Positions 23,845 to 34,605 of a stretch of 64,000 nt of DNA are shown one piece after another. Source of the stretch: Elmis aenea (taxonomy: Eukaryota > Arthropoda > Insecta > Coleoptera > Elmidae); assembly GCA_947652605.1 (NCBI GenBank), contig OX393577.1, positions 55,700,108-55,764,107 on the forward strand, written 5' to 3'. Below the pieces are notes generated by a model that was given only the letters and a program-made list of their open reading frames with translations, was not told the DNA's origin and ran no database searches. The position numbers and the translations under genes are program-made. Each line of letters starts with the position of its first letter. Position 1 is the stretch's first letter.

Positions 23845-26800
23845 TTAATAAGAAGAATCTGCGTTATCGTTTTCTGTTTCGGAATCACTATCGGAACTGT
23901 CCGAACTTGACGTATCATCAAAATACTTGTACTTTTCGTCAGGATCGTAAAATATCTCCGCACCAGGAAACACGTAACGACTCGGTGGTATGGCATAAAA
24001 ACATTTTTTTGGCAATCTATCGGCCAAACTCCGTTTAATTTTGGGTTGCCAGTAGCCCCGCAGATTCGTTGTTTGGTCAACTGTGGTACAATCAATATTA
24101 TTGGATTCAGAGGTAGATACCGAATTAATGCTTGTATTTGGACTGTGCGAATTACTGTCACTTTCGGATTCGCTTTGTGCATTGAAATTACTGTTGCTTT
24201 TAAATCGATCACTGTCGTTTGTTTCATTTTCTAATAAACTATCTCTTATTTCACCTTTCTGTATGCGTTTGGGTGTACTACCTGTAGTTTCGTCGTTACT
24301 TTCGGTAATTTCATCGGGAGTATCGTATTTTATAATATCAAAGTCGGTGAAATTTGAGTTCTCGCCAATACCTGAATCTCGGGTCGAATCTACTGACATG
24401 TGCCTTTCTTTTGTACATTTTGAATCACCTGAATTGACAATTTCATCATCTGATATAGCTAAACTAGACTGCTTACTAATAATTGACATTTGTTTATCAC
24501 TTACGACGCCACATTTACAATTTTTTTCTAATGAGGAACTGTTTCTACATACGCGGAACATACATACTCGACTTTTATTATCATCCGAAGTTTCTTCATC
24601 TAATGAGCTTTGACTGCTTGCTTGAACGTTTTCTTTAGCGTTGGAGGAATTAACACTATCGGTTGTGTGACTTACTTGTGCTTCGATGTCCCTGCATTCT
24701 GTATCAGATGTCTCTTGAAGAGGTAAAAGATGTAAAGTTTCTTTTAATACTTCATGATTGTATATAGTTTCTTCCCATGGTTTTCCCAACCTATAAAAAT
24801 AATTAATACACATTATAAACATTTCCTTAAAACAAACTTGTATTACAGATTGTTCAATTATGTATCTTTTTTTTTAAATATATTTTTCTACAACCTTAAA
24901 AATGATAAAATTCTGAAAATTCAGCATGAAACTAAATATATTATAAATTTAAAATATTAAAATTCATGTGACACACAAACTTAAAATACAGAGTGCCACA
25001 GATAATCGTGCAATACATAACATAACATTGCGTAACTTATGAAACAAGGAGGCTATGACAATTTTCTCTTCACAATTTAATAAATACTTAATATTACACA
25101 ACTTTTCCTTAATTTAAGTGACTATGAAGTTGTTAACATTAGTCAAATCTCTATATTGAAGCTTGAAACAAAAATATTCTGGACAAAATTCAAATGTTTC
25201 ACAAGGTTACCATAATAGTTAGCGAAAATCTGATACCAGGCTCTTGGGTTATTTTTTTGAGGTTAACAAGCCTGTGCTATCAGATTTTTCATATCACTTT
25301 CCATTTCGGCACTACAGACGGAAAATGAAATTTCATCGTTGTTGAAAATTTACTATACCTTTTTTGTTTATAAAAATAAAACTAAATGTTATACAGGTTT
25401 ATTCTAATAGGCCATGATTTTAAATAGGAGTTTTTTTGCTTTAAAAAAATATATATTAGCCTGACTTTTTATTTAAAAAGGTGACACGTAAATAGGAGGA
25501 GTCGCCTTATATTCGAGTTACAATATAATGTTTAGGGAAATGTTTTTTTCTCCAAAAAGCAGATTAAAATATAGGGGTCGCCTTATAATCAGGGTCACCC
25601 TATCGTCGGGCCAATACAGTATGTGTTGCAAAACGTAAGAGATCTAGAGCTAATTTTGTGAAATGATATTATCACCGTTTGTATGATTTTAAAAACAAGT
25701 GAAGTTTTCAATTAAAAAACAACTAAACATCATTTCCAAGTTTATTCTGCAGCAGCATCCACTTTTTTACCACTTAAAATTTAAAACCTGTAACATATTA
25801 AACTTTACAAGGTGTTTAAATTTAAACATGTTGACAATACCACAATAAAGTTATAAAATACAAAAAACACATAGCTTTGCTTAAAAGTTAAAAAAATTTG
25901 GTTGGATATGACGTTTAGTTGTTTATTAATTATAAGTATCACTTGACAAACTGTGATAATAAAATTTTCACAAAATTAGCCATATCTTCATTATTTTTTG
26001 CAAATATAAAATACTATACCGGATGATTCAGTTTGACTGTCGCACCCCTATAACAAACCTTATATTTTTGAAAACGGCGACAAATTCTTTATTAAATGAT
26101 GTGCATTTGTTATCTCTACGATGACGTATGTCAAATCCGCGATAGGCAACTGTTTTTTTTTTCATTTTTCCATTTAAGTTTAAATCGTATCTAAAGTCAG
26201 TCTTTAAAAATAATTAAAAATGTCTTTTCAATTGACGTAAAAATGTTTATAAAAAACCTATACAACATTCAGTTCTTTTTTTTATAAATAAATAAGTTAT
26301 AATAAATTTTCAAAAACGATGAAAATTCATTTTTCATTAGTAGTGATAAAATGGAAAGTGATGTAAAAATCTGATAACACGGACGTGTTCTCAAAAAAAT
26401 TACCCAAGAGACTCGTATCAGATTTTCGCTAACTACTATGGTAACCAAGATAACCCGCAAAACATTAGAATTTCGTTCACGCTATACATTAATAAATTTT
26501 TTTTTTTATAAACTGAATGTTTTACATCAAAATATCCTTAATAAACATAAATAAGCTACTTACAATTGGCAAAGATGGTTAATGATGACATCACAATCAC
26601 CCAGGAGTTCAACATCAAAGTTGCATTGGGGTAGCGGTTCTCTGTTTATCAGAATTTGTGGCACATTTGCAGGCAAAGAGCTGGGTATAAGCGCTACGGG
26701 TCGAACTTTCAAGGAACTACCGATTACTAACAAAAGATCACACTTGTTTTTGTCTTCCAAGATGGTTTCGTGAAAAACAGCAGATAAACCTTCTCCGAAA

Positions 26801-29800
26801 AATACTATATCGGGCTTCATTATCCCAGATGACACAAGAAGCTTCAAATTTTCTGGATAATATTTATATAGTGCAATGTCTGGGTTTACTTCTTTGTTAT
26901 CTACGGGATGACATTTTTCACACAACGGAATTTTTTGTGCTAATACTGTATCGCGAATCACATCAGATGTTACTTGATGGCCACACTTTGTGCATGTTGC
27001 TGTGGCAAAAGAACCATGACATTCTACAACTTTTTCAATGTGTGCAACCTTTTCTAATGTATCAATGTTTTGAGTGTAATTTCGTAACAGTTTTCCATGT
27101 TTTTCTAATAACTTTATAAACCTGAAACAGTTTTTAATCTCACACAAAATGTTTGAAATTAAAGTTTTAAAACAGATAATTATTGTAAAAGTTCACAAAT
27201 AAGGCTAAGAAAAGCATAACATTTGCATGAATTTAAAGATAGGTTCAATATAATTTTTCCATAAAATTTCATTTTTCACGTCCATTTAAAAGCAGTTTAT
27301 CATATTAAAGTCACAAGACGCTATTTATTGATAGATGGTCAAAGTAATGTTCATTTTCTCAATATATGACCTGATAATTAAGTAAGCATTGATTTGTTGA
27401 CGTACATAAACCACAATAATTATATGGACCTTATTATCTAAAGAAAAATGATGTGCTTCGAGCTGAACCTGTATACAGGGTGATTTAGTTTGACTGTCGC
27501 GCCCCTATAACCTTTTAATCATTGAAAATAACTCCAACAAACCTTATAGTTTTGGAAACGGCAACAAATTCTCTATTAAATGATGTGCATTTGTTATCTC
27601 TACGATGACGGATGTCAATTCCGCGATGGGCAACTGTTTTTTTTTTTAAATTACATAGTACCTATACATTTTGTTGTTGATTCGGATAGAGAATTGAATT
27701 CTGAATCCGACCGTGTATTAAAAAGGTATGCTTACATAAGAAATTTTTTGGAAAAATCAGTTCAAAGTTTATTCAAATCATAGCAAACAGTCTATTTAAC
27801 AAAACAAAAAATGATCAATTCTTAAAAATTATACTGTAACTATAAATGGAATGTATTAAAAATTAATTTTTAATAAAAATAAAATCAAATAATAAAAGTA
27901 GACAAAAAATTAGGCTTTAATGTATTCACATTCCAAACACAGTTGTCCTCTATTTGTAACTGCTTGATTGTAATGAAAGTCTAATTTTTTATGTCGACGT
28001 TTACCATTTGTTCTTGTTTTTATTAAAAATATATTTTTAATACATTTCCATTGTTAGTTATAGTATAATTTTTAAGATTTAATTGTTTTTTGTTATGTTA
28101 AATAGACTGTTTGCTATGATTTGAATAAACTTTGAACTGCTTTTTCTAAAAAAATGTCTTATGTAAGCATACCTTTTTAATACATGGTCATTTTCAGAAT
28201 TAAATTCTCTCCCCGAATCAACAAAAACATGTATATTATGTAACTTTAAAAAAAAAACAGTTGCCTATCGCGGATTTGACATACGCCATCGTAGAGATAA
28301 CAAATGCACATCATTTAATAGAGAATTTGTCGCCGTTTCCAAAAATATAAGGTTTGTTGGGGTTATTTTCAATAATTAAAAAGTTATAGGGGTGGGACAG
28401 TCAAACTGAATCACCCGGTCTACACAATGAAACGACAAAACTAACATGAATTAAAACCATTATACTACAATATAAAACTAAGTCCGTTTAGTTTTTTTTT
28501 AAATTAAATCAAAAGAATTTAAAAAGTTATTTTAATAATTTAGAAAACATTACTAACCTATGACATGGACTGGGTTCAAATTTTCCAGGGTAGATGTCCT
28601 TGGCGAATTTGTAAAATGGTCGAGGATCTTGATTGAAATAGTTTATATCGAACATGGCTTGTGGATCAGGTAAATCAGGATAATCAACAGCAAGGCGTGA
28701 ATAAATACCATCTCTAGATCTAAAGTCGGGAATGCCACAAGAAACGGACACACCAGCACCAGTTAAAACTATAATATTTTGAGCACCTAAAAAATTAAAC
28801 ATATTGAATAATTTGTGCATAAATGATAACACAATAATACAAATGGCAAGTAAATAATTAAAAAAAAAGGTAATTTATTAGAAAACAAACAGTTACGTTC
28901 AATTGTTTATTGACTGATAGATAATTTAAGGGCTTTTAACTCAAACAGAACAATTTTCATACCTTTTAACAATCGAACGACATCATCCAAAGTGTTTACA
29001 TGTCTAAGTTTGTGTCTACGTGGAGGTTCTGCTAACATGTTGATAATTAACTTCCATAATGTAATATCATCTAAATCTGGAATTTGGTCGATAGGTGCAC
29101 CAATTTGTGTAAGCAACATGCGTGGATCCACACCACTTTGCATTTGTTTTTGAATCTAAACAGTAAATAGGTTTTGATTTAATTTTACTTAATACAATTA
29201 ATTGATTCAAGAATCAGTCAGCAAATTAAAAAAGTACATATAATTTATGCAACTATCACTTACCCACAGCATGCTGCCTGCCATAGGTTTCCATTCCTGT
29301 CCGGAAAGATCAGATAACCCAGTAAGATCACTTAAATGACTGACAGTTGATGCGTTGTCATCATCGGCATCTATTTCTAAACTATCATGTGATAGATCTA
29401 GGTTGTCTGAAGTTTCTTGCACACTGTTGCCATTGGAAAATTCGTCGTGAACATCAGCGTGTGGTGATGTGTCGTGTAAGGCAGATTGCACAGACCCTGG
29501 AGTTGATGAATCACAATTGGAAGGATCATGTTGTATGTTTAAATCTTAAAGACGCAAACAAAAATAAAATTATACACTATGCTACAACGAATGAAAAACT
29601 ATTGTTTTTAAATTTTATTTGACTGCATAAACAACAGCATTCTATAATAAATTGAGTTGTTTAAAAAGATAACCATAAAATTCTCTAAATATAAGTAACC
29701 TCAAAGATAGGTAAACACATGTCATTTTGACGTTTCACATAACCTCAATCCAGATTGTAAGTATTATTCTAAAAACGCTTTTAATTGTGTGCATTTAATT

Positions 29801-30421
29801 TTTTACTTATGTTATATCTTTAAAATAACTTGAAATTCATATATGCAAATAATATTTCATATTTATATTGTTTAAATATATTTACTAACTGCTATTTATG
29901 GGTACAAGTACAAACATATTTTTATCAGATAAAATACTCAAGATTTTGTAGTTTACATACATATAAAAAGCTTATCACATTTAACGAAGGACAAATTAAA
30001 AACACATTTTTTAAATATTTTTGGGGTTTTTATTTTTGCGCAAAATTATGTCAAAACATTAAACACATTAAAAAGATATAGAATAATAAAAACATGACTA
30101 GAGTTGATTTATTTGAGTATTCCAATAATTTAGAAAATTACAGTTTTTCGGTGATTCACAAATCGAAGACTGCCACGCCTACAAAATGTCCGAAGATTCG
30201 CCTTTGTTCTCGTCGCCATATTGGATGGAAAATTTGCACTAAACAACCAAACATATTTTATAAATTTTACCTTTGGAAGCATCAATCGGGGTCCCAACTG
30301 ATGACGAATTGCTAGAAAAGCCATACGCCTTACACAAAACACGTGTATTTGATTCGCTCAAATGAAGTTTTATCCTTTTAGCACTGGGTTCATGTTCTTC
30401 GCGATCCGAAAAGGAATCCAT
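23845..30421 (-). CDS. Sirt1: NAD-dependent protein deacetylase sirtuin-1
   Basis: Six exons on the minus strand: 30421-30271, 29544-29264, 29155-28963, 28786-28558, 27121-26564 and 24790-23845. All junctions are GT/AG, the phases agree, and the total is 2358 bases, giving 785 residues. The Rossmann motif GAGVS (about 218-222), IPDFRSRDGIY, TQNID (301-305), catalytic His320 in ECHGSFA, and zinc cysteines C328, C331, C352 and C355 are intact, followed by FFGE and GSSLKVRPVALIPSS. This is the nuclear class I sirtuin that removes acetyl groups from histones and transcription factors. The long C-terminal exon (residues 471-785) is Ser/Asp-rich. Near its end SRYVFPGAEIFYD (from about 741) resembles the ESA activator segment of vertebrate SIRT1. 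A second in-frame ATG lies upstream at 30,541; I chose 30,421 because the intervening residues do not look conserved. Head-to-head with eIF1A. Confidence 0.93.
25170..26490. mobile_element. Inverted-repeat element in SIRT1 intron 5
   Basis: 25,200-25,380 and 26,270-26,456 are reverse complements over about 190 bases. Shared blocks include GGTTACCATA.TAGTTAGCG, AAAATCTGATAC, TCTTGGGTAATTTTTTTGAG and ATCAGATTTTT..ATCACTTTCC. No transposase. Between the arms, 26,023-26,166 is a half copy of the family at 27,476-28,420 (CAGTTTGACTGTCGC, ATGTGCATTTGTTATCTC), so one element sits inside another. Confidence 0.7.
27476..28420. mobile_element. TA-flanked palindromic element in SIRT1 intron 4
   Basis: The left end CAGGGTGATTTAGTTTGACT, preceded by TA at 27,474-27,475, pairs with the right end ACAGTCAAACTGAATCACCC near 28,417. 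The arms (27,476-27,790 and 28,100-28,417) share ATGTGCATTTGTTATCTCTA, a CCGCGAT..GCAACTG block and AAAGTTTATTCAAATC. The middle also contains mirrored TTAATAAAAAT-type words. No coding content. Confidence 0.7.
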
Positions 30422-30607
30422 CTTTGACACGAATAAAAAGTTTGTTATTACAATCAGAGATGCCGGAAATAGAGGGCGCCACGGTATAATTTCCCATCGC
30501 TCTTTGCGCGGCCTTGTTAGCCCCGAAGCAGATTTTTCCACGACAAATAATAAAATTATATCAGTTTCTGGTTTATATATAATAGATTTTGCTTGAAAAA
30601 ACTCATA
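30422..30607. promoter_or_regulatory. Divergent promoter region of SIRT1 and eIF1A
   Basis: Only 186 bases separate the two start codons. An arthropod initiator TCAGTT at 30,561-30,566, preceded by AT-rich AAAATTATA, would start eIF1A about 45 bases before its ATG. A GC-richer block at 30,470-30,535 lies on the SIRT1 side. No clear TATA box for SIRT1. Confidence 0.4.
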
Positions 30608-33578
30608 ATGCCGAAAAATAAAGGTAAGATAAACATTTTTATACTAACGTTCAAGCTTTGTGCTTCATTTTATTTAAATAAATATTAAAGTTCATGTACT
30701 TGTCAATGACTCACTGACATATTGGGCATATTTAAAAAAGTCATGATTCTGGCCAATTTTCGTAGTTGAATTTATTTATTTTAGATGTTGTTGCAATAAT
30801 TAATTTTCACAATCATTCAAATTTTTTTTAAAATTACTTTTATTACATCCTATTGCAACAATGAATTTCAGGAAAGGGAGGTAAAAATCGTCGAAGGGGT
30901 AAGAATGAGAACGAAACAGAAAAACGTGAATTGGTATTTAAAGAAGATGGACAAGAATACGCACAAGTTACTAAAATGTTGGGAAATGGTAGACTTGAAG
31001 CAATGTGTTTTGATGGTGTGAAGAGGTTATGTCACATCCGTGGAAAGCTTCGAAAAAAGGTAAATTACGTTTCAAATTTAATAGACAGTTTTTAAAATTA
31101 TTGTATTTAAGGTTTGGATTAACCAAGGAGACATAATCCTTATTGGTTTAAGAGATTATCAAGACGCTAAAGCAGATGTAATTTTAAAATACACACCAGA
31201 CGAAGCGCGAAATCTAAAAACATATGGTGAATTCCCAGAAACCGTTCGTATTAATGATACTGTCACGTTTGTCGAAGATGGCTTCGATGAAGATATTGAA
31301 TTCGGAGATGACATTAGTTCAGCTGATGAAGCTGATCCTGTTGATGGCGTAAGTTATTTCAAAATCTTAATCACGTTGAGAAATATGATATAAAAGGCAC
31401 TGAAACGTTTATGTAATTTGAGGCGATACTGTTAAAAATTATAATACTATAAATTTTTGTATTGCTCGATAATTCAAACAGTAGGTTGTTAAGGCCGTTT
31501 TTCTTAACTTTTCTTGGTTGGTTTATTCCATCCCCAGAAGTCTACACTGATAGGTTGTGAATCCTTCTCATTGTCATAGTACTTGATGAAGAGTTTCTTC
31601 TTCACCACATCCTCTGCATATATTGGTCCTTAAGAGCCCTAATATATTGAAGTATTTATTTAGTTGACAGTGTCCTGTGGCTCCTCTGATGTCTACTCTG
31701 CTCATCCTGAGCATTTTTTGTTTTTCCTTTTGAGACATTTGGCAGGATAGCCTTAAAATGGGTCTGTCTTGCTACTCTTTTCCAGTGTGCATTATACCCT
31801 TGTATTAATATGCCATTTAGACCATAAAATGTGCCAATGCGAGTTCTGGTCCGAAGAAAGGTGACCCGCAGCCAATTTTGGCTAGGCGATCTGCCTTCTC
31901 GTTTCCTGGTACATTGGTATGCCCTGGACACCATACCAGTTAAACGTTATTTCTGCTTCCTAGCATGTTAAGTCTCCGGATGCAATTCAGAACAAGTCCT
32001 GAGTTTACTTCCGACGAACCAAGAGCTTTTAAGGGTGCCTTGCTGTCGAACACTATGAAAATTCTTTTATTATTAAAGTATCTTTCTAATAGGGTTTTTT
32101 TGCCTTGAAATATGGTTGCATACTGTACAGAGTGGTCCGAATTCGATGTGATTGCATGGGCATCTCGGTTAATATTCAAGATAGAGAAACGGTTAAATTA
32201 CAAAAAATGTGCAGTTTCTTGAGACAAACTCAGAACCGTTTTCAAAAATATTCTATCATTTCTGGTTTTCGAGTTATTGAATACATTTTTTTTTGGTCAT
32301 ATTAATAATGTGTCATATCTCCGTTATTTTTGTAAATATCGAAAATATTTATGAAGACTATTTTTAGATATTTTTATGTTTAATTTGATTATACAAAAAA
32401 AAATATATTTTACGCTCGCCGTTAAAAAGTTGGGACACAAACTTACCTTTTTTTAAATGGGAGCGATAGTTGGCTGTGACCTATTTAAATTCCTTATTTT
32501 TTTCACATTCCAAATACATTAGGGTTGATGTATTTATTTTCAATAATATGCAAGTTAGGAAGGTTTTTTAGTTTTTTTTTTTTTTTTTAAGAAAATCGTA
32601 GGCTGTGAAAACAAAAAAAAAAACAAGGTGCAAAACCTTATAAAACTCATGTGGTATAAGTTTCCAAGGTTTTTCAATTTGTAGTTGAGATAAACATTTT
32701 AAATATTTGAACATAATGGTGCCTGTCCACCTGAGAGTAAACAACTCTCGATAGCAGCGTCGCCAAGGATACAGCCAATCGCGAGTTACTCTCAGGGGCT
32801 GTATCCTTGGCGACGCTGCTATCGAGAGTAGTTTACTCTCACGTGGACAGGCACCATTAGATTACAACATAGTCGGAATCAGCAGTTATGTAGTATTTTG
32901 CTGTTTATCTAATGTTCAAAAATTTTTGATGTTTTATCTCAACAACAAATTTAAAAACCTTGGTAGCTTGTACCACATGAGTTTTAAAAGGTTTTACACC
33001 TTGTTTTTTTTTTTATTTTCACAGCCTACTATGATTTTCTTTTTAAAAAATACATCAACCCTTATACATTTGGAATAAGAAACAAATAAGGAATTTAAAT
33101 AGGTCATGGCCAACTATCATTCCCATTTAAAAAAAGGTAAGTTTGTGCCATAAATTTTTAACGGCGAGCTTAAAATATTTTTTTTAGTGTAATCAAATTA
33201 AACATAAAAATATCTAAAAATAATCTTCATTAATATTTTCGATATTTACAACAGTAACAGAGATATGACACATTATTAATATGACAAAAAAACACTTTTT
33301 ATTCAATAACTCGAAAATCGGAAATGATAGAATATTTTTGAAAACGGTTCTGAGTTTGTCTCGAAAAACTGCACATTTTTTGTAATTTAACCGTTTCTCT
33401 ATCTTGAATATTAACCGAGATACCCATGCCATCGAATTTGGACCACCCTGTACAAGGCTTACAGATGTGCCTTGTCTCAGTTGAGCTACTCCCCATATTT
33501 CATGGCACTTAAAGCATGATAATATTAATATGTTTAAAAACTATTTTATGCAACATTTCTGGTTTGTTTCAGATCTGA
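30608..33578 (+). CDS. eIF1A: Eukaryotic translation initiation factor 1A
   Basis: Four exons: 30608-30623, 30872-31059, 31112-31348 and 33573-33578. The total is 447 bases, giving 148 residues, the usual metazoan length. The product starts [20 protein letters not shown], the basic N-terminal tail that contacts the decoding site. It continues with the OB fold ([55 protein letters not shown]) and ends in an acidic tail ([22 protein letters not shown]). It binds the 40S A site and guides scanning and start-codon choice with eIF1. Exon 4 supplies only ATC and the TGA stop after a 2.2-kb intron filled with a LINE remnant and MITEs. The polyadenylation signal is at 33,902. Confidence 0.95.
32128..33450. 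mobile_element. Palindromic TA-family MITE, copy 3 (1323 bp, with nested hairpin)
   Basis: The ends CAGAGTGGTCCGAATTCGAT and ATTTGGACCACCCTG are each flanked by TA (32,126-32,127; 33,451-33,452). The arms of about 550 bases are mirror images with the family blocks (GAGAAACGGTTAAATTAC, TACGCTCGCCGTTAAAAAG, CATGTGGTA.AAG). A 142-bp GC-rich hairpin is nested near the centre. Deleting the element and one TA rejoins the LINE frame on either side. Confidence 0.85.
32716..32857. mobile_element. 142-bp GC-rich hairpin MITE, copy 1
   Basis: Near-perfect foldback starting ATGGTGCCTGTCCAC and ending GTGGACAGGCACCAT, flanked by TA on both sides (32,714-32,715; 32,858-32,859). The arms share CTCTCGATAGCAGCGTCGCC and AAGGATACAGCC, with a short asymmetric loop containing AATCGCGAGTTACTCTCAGG. 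A very similar copy in the opposite orientation lies at 43,521-43,662. Confidence 0.8.
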
Positions 33579-33901
33579 TGTTCGCAATATAATTGGTCTC
33601 GGAACAGAACACATTATCCCCCTCTAGAAGTTACAGCGTATAATCAACTTTATCCTTTAAGTGTTAGATAAAGTATTCGAATTAGCTAAAATTTCTGTAC
33701 ATTATAGAATTTACGTGTTTTTTGTATATTTAATTAATTTAACTTTGTCCAATGTTTCTATTGGCAGTTAATATATTGTTAAATCTTTTTTGTGACATGA
33801 TTCCAGGGAAGTTTCATCTAATTTATGCTGTAACTGTATTGAATCTTCCATAGAATCGTACTGGATTGGTTGATGTTTGTAAAGGTTTTTATTTTCTTTT
33901 A

Positions 33902-33907
33902 AATAAA
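33902..33907 (+). terminator. eIF1A polyadenylation signal AATAAA
   Basis: AATAAA lies 324 bases after the eIF1A stop and is followed within 30 bases by a TG/T-rich stretch (TTCTTGTAATGTTAAAGTTTTT). A reasonable end for the 3' UTR. Confidence 0.5.
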
Positions 33908-34482
33908 CTTTCACTCGTATTCTTGTAATGTTAAAGTTTTTTATTTAAGGTGGATATTAGTATTTTTTTATGTTAAAGCTGAAAAAAATGTAAAATTAAG
34001 AAAAATAAATGTTCGTAACATGGTGTATGAGTTTAAATTATTCACCGAAAAACAATTTTATAATATAAAGTAAGTGTTACAGGAAATGAGTTTTTTTAAA
34101 TTAATATTCAGTGTATGATAATATACTACAATTTATTATCATTTTAAATTTGAATATCTTAAAAAAAATTAACTTGCACTAGTGAACTTGTTTTGAAGTG
34201 ATACTAAATATTTGATAATTTAAGATTTAAATTGCCTCTAGATGATTGTATTGTGCCATATTGTTTTCAAAATATATTTTAACATTATTAAAGTAAAATA
34301 ATTCAATTCAGAATACATAGTGTCAACTACTATTATGCTAATCGCTATGTCTGTCTGTCTCATGATGGTCTCATCACATGCTACACTTGTATAATGTTTG
34401 TAGGGATTTTTTAATTTATGTTGGCCAAGAAAAGTTGGTAACCACTAAACAAATTGTTTGTGGTTGTGTTTGTTTATCATTG

Positions 34483-34518
34483 TATATAAAAGTCAGTGTT
34501 TAATCATTCTTGAGTCAG
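34483..34518 (+). promoter_or_regulatory. Core promoter of the aldo-keto reductase gene
   Basis: TATATAAA at 34,483-34,490 is followed by an initiator-like GAGTCAGAAG with its A at 34,517, 34 bases from the first T. The start codon is 89 bases further on. Only geometry and proximity to the ATG support it. Confidence 0.5.
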
Positions 34519-34605
34519 AAGGTTAGAATTTTTCTGATGACTGTTTTAGCAGTAGTTATTTTTTTCAATATAACTAATAATTTTAATATATAATTATTTG
34601 CTATA

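Larger units (their letters stand above)
31490..33510 (-). pseudogene. LINE (Jockey/I-type) RNase H remnant, interrupted
   Basis: On the minus strand 33,510-33,453 and 32,125-31,530 carry an RNase H-like domain: TSVSLVQ, then [26 protein letters not shown] near 32,060-31,990, [12 protein letters not shown], and in a shifted frame [20 protein letters not shown] near 31,945-31,885. A C-terminal LINE tail follows to about 31,530. Stops and frameshifts show decay. The TA-family MITE at 32,128-33,450 splits it between SLVQ and YATIFQ. It lies in eIF1A intron 3 in antisense orientation. Confidence 0.7.

Noticed and set aside
24083..24613. 176-codon plus-strand frame antisense to SIRT1
   Set aside because: It is the shadow of the Ser/Asp-rich SIRT1 last exon on the other strand; no independent features.
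30422..30541. Upstream in-frame ATG giving SIRT1 a 40-residue N-terminal extension
   Set aside because: The extra residues (rich in Arg and Trp, then hydrophobic) do not resemble a SIRT1 start, and the region overlaps the likely promoter. The ATG at 30,421 starts an acidic, KR-containing segment more like the family.
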